Positions 32,515-40,848 of a stretch of DNA of 64,000 nt are shown here, piece by piece. Origin of the DNA: JBCBSZ01 sp039185015 (GTDB taxonomy: Bacteria; Actinomycetota; Acidimicrobiia; Acidimicrobiales; Poriferisodalaceae); NCBI GenBank assembly GCA_039185015.1, contig JBCDAU010000009.1, positions 87,806 through 151,805 of the forward strand, read 5' to 3'. The notes under the pieces are model-generated. The model worked only from the letters and a program-made list of their open reading frames with translations. It did no database searches and was not told where the DNA came from. Every line of letters begins with the position of its first letter. The first letter of the stretch is position 1. A program made the translations under genes and the position numbers.

Positions 32515-34217
32515 CGCAGCACCAGCTCGACGTAGTCGGGATCGTCGAGCAGCTCGTCGTGGCGACCACGACGCTGCGTCGTCCCGTCGCGCACGACCAC
32601 GACCTCATCGCAGATGGCCAGGAGCGCAGGCGACGTCGTGACCAGCACCGTCGTTCCTCGGCCTCGACGCAGCCGGGCGATCCGACCGGCGATCAGGTGC
32701 TCGGTGCTGGCGTCGACGGCCGTGGTCGGGTCGTGCAGTACGACCGTCGGTGCGTCCGAGGCGAGCGCTCGCGCCAGCATCACCCGCTGGCGCTGCCCGC
32801 CCGACAAGGCGCTCCCACCCTCGCCGACCGGCGAGTCGAGACCGGCGGGGAGAGCCTCGGCGACCTCGTCGACCGTGGCGGCCTCGATCGCCGCGTCGAT
32901 CGTGGCCCCGTCGACATCGCCGACCGCCACCTGGTCGCGGACCGCGCCCTCGAAGAGCACGGCGTCGGCTGCGGTCACGACCATCTCCGCCCGGAGCTCG
33001 TCGAGCGGCCAGCGGCGGGCGTCCACGCCCCGGACCTGGACTCGTCCGCGATCAGGATCGCGGCGACGAGCGAGCAGCTCGACGATCGCTGCGGCATCGC
33101 CGGGCTCGGCGACGACGCCGATCACCGAACCGGACTCGGCCACGAGGTCCACCCGAGCCAGTCGCTCGCCACCGACGGCCACGAGCTCGATGACCGGAGC
33201 ATCGGGCACGTGCGGCGGCATCCCACCGTCGCATTCGTCGACGGCGATCGGGCGGTCTCGCAGCGCGGTGACGCGACGAGCGGCCGCTCGGACCGTCGCC
33301 GCCTGCGCACCGCTCTCGATCAGGAACGACAGGGGCCCGATCAGGAACTGGGCCAGGCCGACGGCGGCGATGAGCTGCCCGATCGTGATCTCGCCCTCGA
33401 GCGCGAGGCGACCACCGAGCCACGCGACGACCACCACCAGCGCGCCGCTGACCCCCAGCGTCAGCCCCTCGTATCCAGCGAAGAAGCGAGCCGAGCGCAG
33501 CCGGGCGGCAAGGGCGCTGCGGCTCGCGATCCGATAGCGGGAAGAGGCCTCGTCGCCCACGCCCAGGCCCTTCAGCACGCGGAGACCGCGGAGCAGGTCG
33601 GTGGCCACACCAGTCGCCGTGGCCACGGCCGCCTGCTCCTGCTCGCTGCGCCCGACCAGCGGCCGGCTCAGCACCATCACCACGGAGACGACGATCGGGA
33701 CGCCGACGATGACGACCAGCCCGAGGGGTAGGGACACCGCGAGCAGGAACGCCGAGCCACCGATCAACGCCGGCAGGGCGCCGGCTCCGAGCCCGATCGC
33801 CCAGGAGACGGCGCCGACCTCCTCTGCGTCGTCGGAGGCGAGGCTGACCACGTCGCCGGACCGGACCCCGACCCCGCCCCGCGGGTCGAGCACGCGCTCG
33901 ACGACGAGCTGCCGCACGTCGTGGGCGATCCAGAGCTGGGCCCGTTCGAGCGAGTAGTAGCCGACGAGACCGGCGCAGGTGAGCATGGTGAACACGACGG
34001 CGAGGGCGCCGACCCACCGGGCCATCGCGGCGCCGTCGCCGGTCACGACGGCCCGATCGATCGCCACGCCGATCATGATCGGGACCACCGTTTCGGACGC
34101 CTGATGGAACATCACGAAGATCGAGCCGACGATCAGGTCGCGCCGCCGTCGCCGAGTCGCGGTACGGACCAACCGACTCGGCAGCGTCGCAGCGGTGGAG
34201 GGTTCGGTCCCGCGCAT
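32511..34217 (-). CDS. ABC half-transporter (exporter fold) with dead Walker motifs, intact LSGGQ
   Basis: 568 aa from the ATG at 34217; a GTG at 34250 is also open. Six membrane spans, then an NBD in which Walker A reads VIGVVAEPGDAAAIVELL (no GK[ST]), Walker B reads TVVLHDPTTAVD (no DE) and the H-loop reads VTTSPAL, while the signature ALSGGQRQRVMLARAL is perfect. It is thus unable to hydrolyse ATP alone but can complete the partner's site. First gene of a leftward operon with the partner and AraC-SBP copy 3; divergent from the binding lipoprotein at 34312. Confidence 0.85.
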   Translation of the reverse strand: MRGTEPSTAATLPSRLVRTATRRRRRDLIVGSIFVMFHQASETVVPIMIGVAIDRAVVTGDGAAMARWVGALAVVFTMLTCAGLVGYYSLERAQLWIAHDVRQLVVERVLDPRGGVGVRSGDVVSLASDDAEEVGAVSWAIGLGAGALPALIGGSAFLLAVSLPLGLVVIVGVPIVVSVVMVLSRPLVGRSEQEQAAVATATGVATDLLRGLRVLKGLGVGDEASSRYRIASRSALAARLRSARFFAGYEGLTLGVSGALVVVVAWLGGRLALEGEITIGQLIAAVGLAQFLIGPLSFLIESGAQAATVRAAARRVTALRDRPIAVDECDGGMPPHVPDAPVIELVAVGGERLARVDLVAESGSVIGVVAEPGDAAAIVELLARRRDPDRGRVQVRGVDARRWPLDELRAEMVVTAADAVLFEGAVRDQVAVGDVDGATIDAAIEAATVDEVAEALPAGLDSPVGEGGSALSGGQRQRVMLARALASDAPTVVLHDPTTAVDASTEHLIAGRIARLRRGRGTTVLVTTSPALLAICDEVVVVRDGTTQRRGRHDELLDDPDYVELVLR

Positions 34218-34297
34218 CGATGACGCTTCGGCGGCCGGTGTCGTCACCACGTCATCATCGCGCCGACCTGGATATCAAGGCTGCCGAACACCACGAA

Positions 34298-34311
34298 TAG
34301 GGTGGGCCGCG
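34298..34311 (+). promoter_or_regulatory. -10 box of stand-alone binding lipoprotein
   Basis: TAGGGT at 34298-34303, eight bases before the ATG, suggests a nearly leaderless transcript. The leftward ABC promoter must lie in the same ~95-base divergent gap, but I see no clear box for it. Confidence 0.45.
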
Positions 34312-35343
34312 ATGCTGTCGTGCCGAACCCCCTTCCGACTCCTTGCCGTCACGTTCGCACTCACCGTCTGCGCAACCGCGTGCTCGTCCTCCGACGAGGA
34401 CGCCGACGGCGCAACGGCGTCGACGACGACAGCGGAACCGACCGCCGTGACCGAGGCGGCCACCTCCTCCACCTCGACGCCGGAGGCGGCACCCACGACC
34501 GTGGCCGGGATCCCGCCGCTGTTCGCGGGCGAGCGGGTCGTCGCCATCGGCAGCAACGTCTGGCCGATCGTGGGCGACCTCCTCGCACTCGGCGTCACGC
34601 CCGTGGCGATCTACAGCCAGCTCGGCAACCAGGAGCAGCCTGACTACCTGACCGAGGCGTACGGCGACGTCCTGGCAGACGTCCCGGTCACCCTCGTCAG
34701 CCTCACCGAGTTGAACCCCGAGGAGCTCGCCACACTCGACGCCGACCGCGTCGTGATGCCCGCCTTCTTCGAGGCCGTGATCGGCGGCAATCCGATCTTC
34801 ACCGAGCTGCTCGGCGACGGCGCGGTCTACGTCGAGGTGCAGGACTGGCGCAGCTCACTCGGCACGATCGCAGAAGCGGGTGGCATCGACGCCGACGTGG
34901 CGATCGCCGACCTGGAGGCGGTGTACGAGACGCGGGTCGCGGAGATCGCCGCCTCGCTGGACTACGACCCGGCCGAGGTCGTCTTCAACACCTTCCAGTG
35001 GAACGAGGACGGCACCTACCTCGCTGCCTTCTCCGAGCTGCCGATCGTGCAGATCGTCTCCGAGCTCGGCTTCCAGCTCCACCCCTCGCTCGGAGCGACC
35101 GGACCGACACCACCGCAGAGCCAGGAGACGGTCACCGACATGGACGCCGACCTCGTCTTCGTCCAGGTCCGCAACGTCGACTTCGACAGCCTGCCCGACG
35201 ACCCGCTCTGGTCGACCACATCGGTCGCCGCCACCGGGAACGTCTTCGAGCGCTTCCAGTTCGGACAGCAGGCCGGCTGGCTGGAGACCCTCGAGCTCCT
35301 CGACCAGCTCGCCGAGGAGCTCCCCCGCTACTCGCCGTCCTAG
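34312..35343 (+). CDS. Siderophore/B12-type ABC substrate-binding lipoprotein
   Basis: 343 aa. Signal peptide with lipobox VCATAC near residue 24, a Thr/Ala-rich tether, and a PF01497-like bilobal binding fold (RVVAIGSNVWPIVGDLLALGVTPVAI; ELATLDADRVVMPAF; DMDADLVFVQVRN). No regulator is attached, unlike the three neighbours. Divergent from the ABC half-transporters, it is their likely partner. The stop TAG shares the bases CTAG with the stop of the convergent VOC gene. Confidence 0.85.
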   Translation: MLSCRTPFRLLAVTFALTVCATACSSSDEDADGATASTTTAEPTAVTEAATSSTSTPEAAPTTVAGIPPLFAGERVVAIGSNVWPIVGDLLALGVTPVAIYSQLGNQEQPDYLTEAYGDVLADVPVTLVSLTELNPEELATLDADRVVMPAFFEAVIGGNPIFTELLGDGAVYVEVQDWRSSLGTIAEAGGIDADVAIADLEAVYETRVAEIAASLDYDPAEVVFNTFQWNEDGTYLAAFSELPIVQIVSELGFQLHPSLGATGPTPPQSQETVTDMDADLVFVQVRNVDFDSLPDDPLWSTTSVAATGNVFERFQFGQQAGWLETLELLDQLAEELPRYSPS

Positions 35344-36110
35344 CCGAGCGCCGGAAGCAGTGGCAGCCCGAACAGGGGCGACAACGGGGTCGACGGGCCC
35401 GCGATCCGGAGGCCGACGATGCCGTGCTCGGCGCCATGGCGCACGATGACGGCGCAGCGGCCGTCATCGATGCTCCACCCACCGCCGTCCACGGACTCGA
35501 CCGACGCGTCGAGATAGCGACCGAGGACCCGTGCGTGCTCGGTCGGCTCGGGATCGGTGAGCTCGATCGCGGTGATCCGCTCCACCCCACACGGGTGCGA
35601 GCGCAGGCCATCGTCGATCAGCAGCGGCGGGTCGTAGGGATCCATGACGAAGGGCAGGGACGGGTCCTTGGGCGCAACGACCGACCACGTGCTCGTGGGG
35701 CGATCGGGCGGCGTGCGGTCGACCTCGCGGACTCGGCCGATCTCGATCCCGTCGGCTTCGAGCGACTCGACCTCGTCGGCGAGCGCGGTCTCGATCTCGA
35801 GCGCCCAGTCACAGGGGCCCCTCGCTGAGACCCATCCGGCGAATCGACCGACGTCGCCACGGCGGAGCACACGAGACAGCGCACCGACCGGCGGCCCGAG
35901 GATCCGACCGAGGCGCCCCGACGGCACGGGGTCGAACAGCTCGATGAAGGGGCCGTCGTGGAAGTGAATGAGCGCGTTGTGCGCATCTGCCGGATCGCTG
36001 CCCCACCCCACCGAGAACCCGGCGTCGCCTGCCGCCCCGACCGCTCCGGCCACGTCATCGACCCGGACGAGGACGTGGCTCACCAGACGGCGACCTCGAT
36101 GTTCGCTCAC
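35340..36110 (-). CDS. VOC/glyoxalase-like domain protein
   Basis: 256 aa with a Glyoxalase-like (VOC) N-terminal half (VSHVLVRVDDVAGAVGAAGDAGF; ALIHFHDGPFIELFDP) and a second repeat-like half. Probable metal-binding His/Glu are IHFHDG and IELFD. Last gene of the leftward unit from the Rrf2 gene; nine bases after the frameshifted binding-protein gene. Confidence 0.65.
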   Translation of the reverse strand: MSEHRGRRLVSHVLVRVDDVAGAVGAAGDAGFSVGWGSDPADAHNALIHFHDGPFIELFDPVPSGRLGRILGPPVGALSRVLRRGDVGRFAGWVSARGPCDWALEIETALADEVESLEADGIEIGRVREVDRTPPDRPTSTWSVVAPKDPSLPFVMDPYDPPLLIDDGLRSHPCGVERITAIELTDPEPTEHARVLGRYLDASVESVDGGGWSIDDGRCAVIVRHGAEHGIVGLRIAGPSTPLSPLFGLPLLPALG

Positions 36111-36119
36111 CGTCGAACG

Positions 36120-36984
36120 CTAACCCGCGGTCGGGTGCAACCACTCGGCGATCGCCTCGAGGCCGTCGACAAGACGGTGGGCGGTACCGAACGAGTCGCG
36201 CGCCGGCAGCACGAGGATGCGGTCGGCGGCGACAGCCGGGACCTCGGTGACATCGGTCGACGAGAGCAGCTCGGCGAAGGCCGCGCGTCCGGTGCCGAGT
36301 CCGTCGACGAGCAAGATCGCGTCCGGGGCGGCCTCGACGATCTGGGCGGCGTTGATGCCCCCGATCGAGGTCGTCACGCCGAGCTGTCGTGCGGCGTTCA
36401 CCCCGCCGGCCGTCGTGACGAGATCGTCGGTGCTCGTGCCCGGTCCGACGAGGAAGGGCACCTGCGCCACGTTGGTCATGATGAGCACGACGGGGGGATC
36501 GTCGACCTCGCCGATCGCGCCGGCGACCGCCGCCTCCCGGCGCTCGAGCTCCTCGACGATCCGCACGGCATCAGCATCCGTCCCGAGGGCCTCTCCGATC
36601 AGCTCGATGTTGGTGCGGACGTCGTCGAGGTCGTCCCAGCTGTTCGGCATGACGAGCACCGGGATGTCCCCATCGGCGAGCTCGGCCGAGAGCGTCCGCT
36701 CTGCGGCGTGGTTCGGTGAGATCAGCACCAGGTCGGTGCCCCAGGAGGCGATCAGATCGGCGTCGACGACGTCCCCGAAGGCGAGGTGGTGGGCGACGGT
36801 CTCCGGCCATGACGGTTCGGGGGAACGCCAGCGCCTCGACGACCGAGTCGGCAGTCGTGGCAGCGGGTGGAGCCGGCGTGGAGGAAACCGTCGAGTCGGC
36901 CTCGGAGCCGCAGGCCGCTGCGAGCAGACCGACGAGCGCGATCGCGCCGGCGGTGACAGTCCTCCGCCTGAGGATCGATGTCAT
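36120..36984 (-). pseudogene. Substrate-binding lipoprotein gene with a single-base frameshift
   Basis: The N-terminal part (MTSILRRRTVTAGAIALVGL, lipobox LLAAAC, Thr/Ala tether, VVEALAFP) reads in one frame. The rest (TVAHHLAFGDVVDADLIASW, GTDLVLISPNHAAERTL through to LEAIAEWLHP) reads in another. Removing one base from the GGGGG run at 36819-36823 joins them as AFPEPSWPETVAHHL, a sensible fold start. The restored product would be ~287 aa, a short PF01497-like binding protein. A homopolymer indel suggests a sequencing error, but true decay cannot be excluded. It overlaps the methyltransferase gene by four bases. Confidence 0.7.
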
Positions 36985-37802
36985 GGGCGTTCGCCGAGGG
37001 GCTTCGTGGCGACGAGGGCGACGGCACCCAGCTCGTCACGGTGCCGTCGGAAGTTCGACCGCATCGCCCGGACACGACGCCGGGCGGCCGGCGTTCGCAC
37101 GACGTTGAACACGATCTTCGCCCCTCCGGCGAGACCCTCGTCCTCGACGACGCGACGTGGGTCGAGGAGCCCCATCAGCACGATGTCGCGGTGCGCGACC
37201 TCGAAGCCGGCCGCCTCCAACAGCGCGACCCAGTCGCCGGCGGTCAGCGGACGAGCGCCGACGTGGATCGCCCGGCTCAGGTCCCGCCGCACGGTGTCCT
37301 GCGCCGTCGCGTCGAGCGCGTCGGGCCGGAGGCAGAGCTCGTGCAGTCCGTAGCGACCACCGGGGCGGAGCACCCGGTAGGCCTCGGCGACCATCCGCGC
37401 CTTGTGCTCGTCCGACTGCATCGTGAGGAACGCCTCGCCGAGCACGACATCGGCGGAGTCCGCGGCCAGGCCCGTGTCGAGCGCCGTGCCCTCAGCGCAG
37501 GTGTCCCGGCCGCTGCGCAGCAGCCGTCGGACCGCTACGACGGCATCGGGATCGCGCTCGACGGCGGTGTAGCTGGCCGGGGAGCGCTCGAGGACGAGGG
37601 CTGCGGTGGCCCCCAGGCCTGGGGCCAGCTCGACGACGTCGTCGTCGGCGCCGATGTTCAGGTGGCCCAGCAGCCAGTCGGTCATCCCCCGACCGCCCGG
37701 GCGCAGGACCCGCTTGCCCATACGGGCGAGCAACCAGTGGCCGGGCATCTTATCGAGGTCGATGGCACCGCCCGGGGTCGGGAAGTCAGTGGTGTCGGAC
37801 AT
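36981..37802 (-). CDS. Class I SAM-dependent methyltransferase
   Basis: 273 aa. The SAM-binding motif is VVELAPGLGATAALVLERSP with acidic YTAVERDPDAV, then a post-motif (ADVVLGEAFLTM) and YRVLRPGGRYGLHELCL. Substrate unknown. GAGAGGAG precedes the ATG. Lies between cupin and binding-protein genes in a tight leftward operon, so a role in metallophore or cofactor modification is possible (inference). Confidence 0.8.
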   Translation of the reverse strand: MSDTTDFPTPGGAIDLDKMPGHWLLARMGKRVLRPGGRGMTDWLLGHLNIGADDDVVELAPGLGATAALVLERSPASYTAVERDPDAVVAVRRLLRSGRDTCAEGTALDTGLAADSADVVLGEAFLTMQSDEHKARMVAEAYRVLRPGGRYGLHELCLRPDALDATAQDTVRRDLSRAIHVGARPLTAGDWVALLEAAGFEVAHRDIVLMGLLDPRRVVEDEGLAGGAKIVFNVVRTPAARRRVRAMRSNFRRHRDELGAVALVATKPLGERP

Positions 37803-37830
37803 GGACGTCTCCTCTCGGACTCGGCGGGAC

Positions 37831-38211
37831 TCAGCTGCGCGCAGGCTCCGGCCACGCCCGGATGCCGGCGACGAAGACGGGCGGACCCGCCGAGACGATG
37901 ACCTCCGCAGCGACGTCGCCCGGGTTGCGCAACGCCACCCGCTCGTCCTTGCGGACGAGTGCGGCGTCGCCGACGCCGACGTGGATCGTGTCCGGGCCCT
38001 GGGTGATCTCGACCGCTCCCGCCGTCGGCACCAGCACGACATCAGAACCGCCGTGATCGTGCTCGGGCATCGCCGCTCCGACCGGCACGGTCACCCGGAC
38101 CACGCCGACGTCGGGTGAGTCGGCATCACCTCCGAAGAGCACATCGACGGTCGGGGTGTTGGGCACCGGCGGCTTCCGCCGCACGGTCTCTCCACTTCGA
38201 ACCAGCTCCAT
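37831..38211 (-). CDS. Cupin-domain protein
   Basis: 126 aa single cupin: motif 1 includes PVGAAMPEHDHGGSDVVLV and motif 2 GVGDAALVRKDERVALRNPG. Two His (HDH) could hold a metal. GGAG lies nine bases before the ATG. 28 bases upstream of the methyltransferase gene. Confidence 0.78.
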   Translation of the reverse strand: MELVRSGETVRRKPPVPNTPTVDVLFGGDADSPDVGVVRVTVPVGAAMPEHDHGGSDVVLVPTAGAVEITQGPDTIHVGVGDAALVRKDERVALRNPGDVAAEVIVSAGPPVFVAGIRAWPEPARS

Positions 38212-38267
38212 CGCTGCTTCTCCTTCTCGCCCGGCCGACGACCCGCCGGCCGGTGTTGCGTGCTCGG

Positions 38268-39065
38268 TCAGCCGAGCGACACTCCGATGGCCGCTGCGAC
38301 GACCACGGCGATCCCGATGGCCATCTGTCGGATGCCGACCACCTTGATGGCCGGCGGCGGACGGCGGGACCAGCGAACCTGCGCGATCGTCACGGCGACC
38401 ACAGCGGCCACGCCGAGCCACAGGGCCGGCTCGATACCGAGCGCCAACAGCGCCACGGCGACTCCGGCGAGCTGTGCGAGATCACTCGAGCGCAGATCCG
38501 CCACCCCCGAACGGGCCCAGCGGATCTGGGCTCTCACGAACGGGATCGAGGCGACCGTCCGGGCGATGAGCACGGCCCACACGCCCCACGCCAGTCGCCA
38601 GTCGTCGCCGGCGGCCAGAACGATCGCCGGTGCGGCGGCGGCGACGGCCACCGATCCGCAGAGCTCGGGGACCAGTCGACGGCTCCGGCTCCTGATGTCG
38701 AACCACACGGCAACGCCAGCGAGCGGAGCGGCGAGGAGCACGGCGACGAGCCAGCGCGACCCGCCGGCCACCACGGCGATCGCGGCGAGGACGACGATCG
38801 CGGCGAGTTGTGCGACGGCGATCCGGGCGGCGAGCGTCGAACGCGCCCGCCAGTTGCCTCGACGGACGTCGACGGCGGCGACCTTGAGCGGGGTCCTGGC
38901 GAGGAAGGCCATGAACGCGGCGACACCGATGGCCACGCCGGCACCCGACCAGGCGACGAGCAGTCCCAGCACGATCGGCTCGAGGGTCAGGCCCCAGCCA
39001 CCGTGCTCCCGGGGCAGCGCCACCTGGCGCCAGCTCGTTCGAGCGGTGGCGACGGTGGCGCTCAC
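38268..39065 (-). CDS. YwiC-like integral membrane protein
   Basis: 265 aa, about eight hydrophobic spans. The N-terminal ALPREHGGWGLTLEPIVLGLL is the YwiC-family signature (HGxW near the first helix). Function is unknown; homologues often sit near nitrogen-oxide or redox genes. The GTG at 39065 overlaps the Rrf2 stop by four bases. Confidence 0.75.
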   Translation of the reverse strand: MSATVATARTSWRQVALPREHGGWGLTLEPIVLGLLVAWSGAGVAIGVAAFMAFLARTPLKVAAVDVRRGNWRARSTLAARIAVAQLAAIVVLAAIAVVAGGSRWLVAVLLAAPLAGVAVWFDIRSRSRRLVPELCGSVAVAAAAPAIVLAAGDDWRLAWGVWAVLIARTVASIPFVRAQIRWARSGVADLRSSDLAQLAGVAVALLALGIEPALWLGVAAVVAVTIAQVRWSRRPPPAIKVVGIRQMAIGIAVVVAAAIGVSLG

Positions 39066-39472
39066 GACGCCACCATCCCGGCGACCGAAGCCATCGAGGT
39101 CTCGCCCAGCGACTCGAGCAGGCGGCGACGCGCTCCGACCCACGCAAGATGGAGCGCGCACGGCTCTGCGTCGTCGCAGTTGCGGCCGACGACGACGCAG
39201 CGCCCGCTCTCGGTCCGCCCCTCCACCGCCTCGATCACCTCGAGGACGGTGAGGTCGGCGATATCGACGTCACAGCGGTAGCCACCGGTCGGACCCGGGT
39301 CGGAACGGACCCAGCCGGCCTGCACGAGCGGGTGCATCACCTGCGCGAGGAAGCCCGCCGTGGTGTCGAGGCGCTCGGCGAGCGCTCGACCTTTGATGCG
39401 CTCGCCGTCGGCACCGATCGCGACGAGGGCCCTCACCGCCAGGTCGGCTCGCTTGGTGACCTCGAGTCTCAC
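39062..39472 (-). CDS. Rrf2-family Fe-S regulator (NsrR/IscR-like)
   Basis: 136 aa. Rrf2 winged helix (LEVTKRADLAVRALVAIGAD; RALAERLDTTAGFLAQVMHPL) and three cysteines spaced CVVVGRNC-x5-C, the cluster-binding pattern of NsrR/IscR. It probably senses NO or Fe-S status and controls its own operon. The GTG at 39472 is preferred (MRLEVTK); a GTG two codons earlier is possible. Confidence 0.85.
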   Translation of the reverse strand: MRLEVTKRADLAVRALVAIGADGERIKGRALAERLDTTAGFLAQVMHPLVQAGWVRSDPGPTGGYRCDVDIADLTVLEVIEAVEGRTESGRCVVVGRNCDDAEPCALHLAWVGARRRLLESLGETSMASVAGMVAS

Positions 39473-39484
39473 AGTCACAGACTC
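39464..39484. promoter_or_regulatory. Dyad over the Rrf2 start codon
   Basis: GAGTCT-N9-AGACTC spans the start codon of the Rrf2 gene and the end of the small lipoprotein gene. It is a candidate autoregulatory site, though partly coding. Confidence 0.35.
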
Positions 39485-39737
39485 AACGATTCGAGACGGA
39501 CCCGACAGGGTCCATCGGCCCGACGTCTCGTGCCTTCCTCCGGCCAGTCCGCGGCGGCGGATCAGGCCTGGACCCATCCTCGGCCGGGGCCGAGGAGGAA
39601 GCAGAGGCCGACGCGGAAGACGACTCCGACGACGAGGCATCGCTGTCATCGGAGTCGCCGCAGGCGGCGGCGACGAGGCCGAACGCGAGCACGGCAGCCA
39701 GCGCACGGGCGAGAGACGAACGAGCGAGCGTCGGCAT
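39483..39737 (-). CDS. Small lipoprotein, possibly a truncated domain carrier
   Basis: 84 aa: signal peptide with lipobox LVAAAC, then a Ser/Asp/Ala-rich low-complexity tether and an Arg/Pro-rich end. Other lipoproteins here use just such a tether to carry a folded domain, so this may be a remnant whose domain was lost. It ends beside the Rrf2 start and could be the first gene of that operon. Confidence 0.5.
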   Translation of the reverse strand: MPTLARSSLARALAAVLAFGLVAAACGDSDDSDASSSESSSASASASSSAPAEDGSRPDPPPRTGRRKARDVGPMDPVGSVSNR

Positions 39738-39851
39738 GGGAGCAGGACTCCTGGCAGTAGGGTCGCCTATCAGGCGCCGGGAACCTCACCCCGACCGTTC
39801 CTTCGGTCAATCGCCGCACGCCCGACGCCCGGCACCCCAGGAGCGAGTCCG

Positions 39852-40796
39852 ATGTCCGCCGAGATCGATCCCGCGCACACCGGACTCCTGCTGACGCTGC
39901 CCGCTGCGTCGCCGAAGGCGTTCCTGGAGCGGCACCTCGCCCGGACCTGGGAGGGCGACGGGACCGATGACGTGTCACCTCGGGCGGTCGTGCTCGCGGA
40001 GCTGTACCTGGAAGACAGCGCGCAGCTGCGGCGAGCGCACGATCGGCTGAGGGCGGCCGGCACGCCGGCGCCGGCCGCGGCGACCTACCTCGCCGGCTGG
40101 TTCGGCGGCGCCATCGGGTCGGCGGTCGGGTTCGCGCTCGCCACGGCGGGTGCCGGTCTCCTCCCCACACCGGAGGACACGAGGTTCCACCTCCACCCCG
40201 ACGGTTGGCCGATGGGGCTCGATCTCCCGGCACGGGTCATCGTCGCCCCCGAGCATCCCTGGGCCGGACTCGACGGGGTCCACCTCGCCGACGACGACGC
40301 TGCCGTCATACGACGGGCGATCGAGCACCTCGTCGACACGGTCGGCCCGGTGATCGACGGCTGTCGCGGACTGGCGGCGATCGGACGAGCCGGGCTGTGG
40401 AACGAGGTCGCCGATGCGCTCGGGGCCGCCGTGGCGTACCAGGAGGTGGCACCGGCGGACGAGCGGATGGTCGCGGTGCTCCGGCGCGCCGTCGCCGTCG
40501 ACACCGCGCCGTGGAGGGCTCGACCGGCGCTGCGTTTCGTCGAGTCGCCCGTCCTCGGCCGCGTCCTGGTCGTGCAGAAGGGCGGGTGCTGCCTCGCGTA
40601 CACGGAACCGGCCGAGGTCCACCACGACGCGGACCCCGAGGAGGAGGAGGAGGTCGATGCGAGCGACGCGGCGTATCTCGAGCGCTTCCCCGCGGTGCCG
40701 GGCGACCCTGACTACTGCACGACGTGCTCGCTGCGGTCGGCCGATGACTGCGCGGCTCGGCAGCTCTTCTGGAAGGAGCGCCAGGCCATCGAGTGA
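39852..40796 (+). CDS. FhuF-like ferric-siderophore reductase
   Basis: 314 aa. The C-terminal part has a CC pair (KGGCCLAY, ~246) and YCTTCSLRS (~289), the FhuF-type [2Fe-2S] cysteine arrangement (CC...CxxC), although with a longer insertion between them (EEEEEVDASD) than in E. coli FhuF. FhuF reduces iron released from hydroxamate siderophores in the cytoplasm, which fits the binding proteins upstream. AGGAG lies eight bases before the ATG; a dyad GACCG-N6-CGGTC is at 39793-39808. Confidence 0.75.
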   Translation: MSAEIDPAHTGLLLTLPAASPKAFLERHLARTWEGDGTDDVSPRAVVLAELYLEDSAQLRRAHDRLRAAGTPAPAAATYLAGWFGGAIGSAVGFALATAGAGLLPTPEDTRFHLHPDGWPMGLDLPARVIVAPEHPWAGLDGVHLADDDAAVIRRAIEHLVDTVGPVIDGCRGLAAIGRAGLWNEVADALGAAVAYQEVAPADERMVAVLRRAVAVDTAPWRARPALRFVESPVLGRVLVVQKGGCCLAYTEPAEVHHDADPEEEEEVDASDAAYLERFPAVPGDPDYCTTCSLRSADDCAARQLFWKERQAIE

Positions 40797-40848
40797 GTCG
40801 GCCCGGCGGAGGACCGAGCACCCCGCTTCGCCGACGTGGCGCCGTGAG

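Noticed and set aside
24600..39850. IdeR/DtxR iron boxes
   Set aside because: No TTAGGTTAGSCTAACCTAA-like 19-mer was recognised near the iron-uptake genes; only CGTTA-N8-TAACG, which does not fit.
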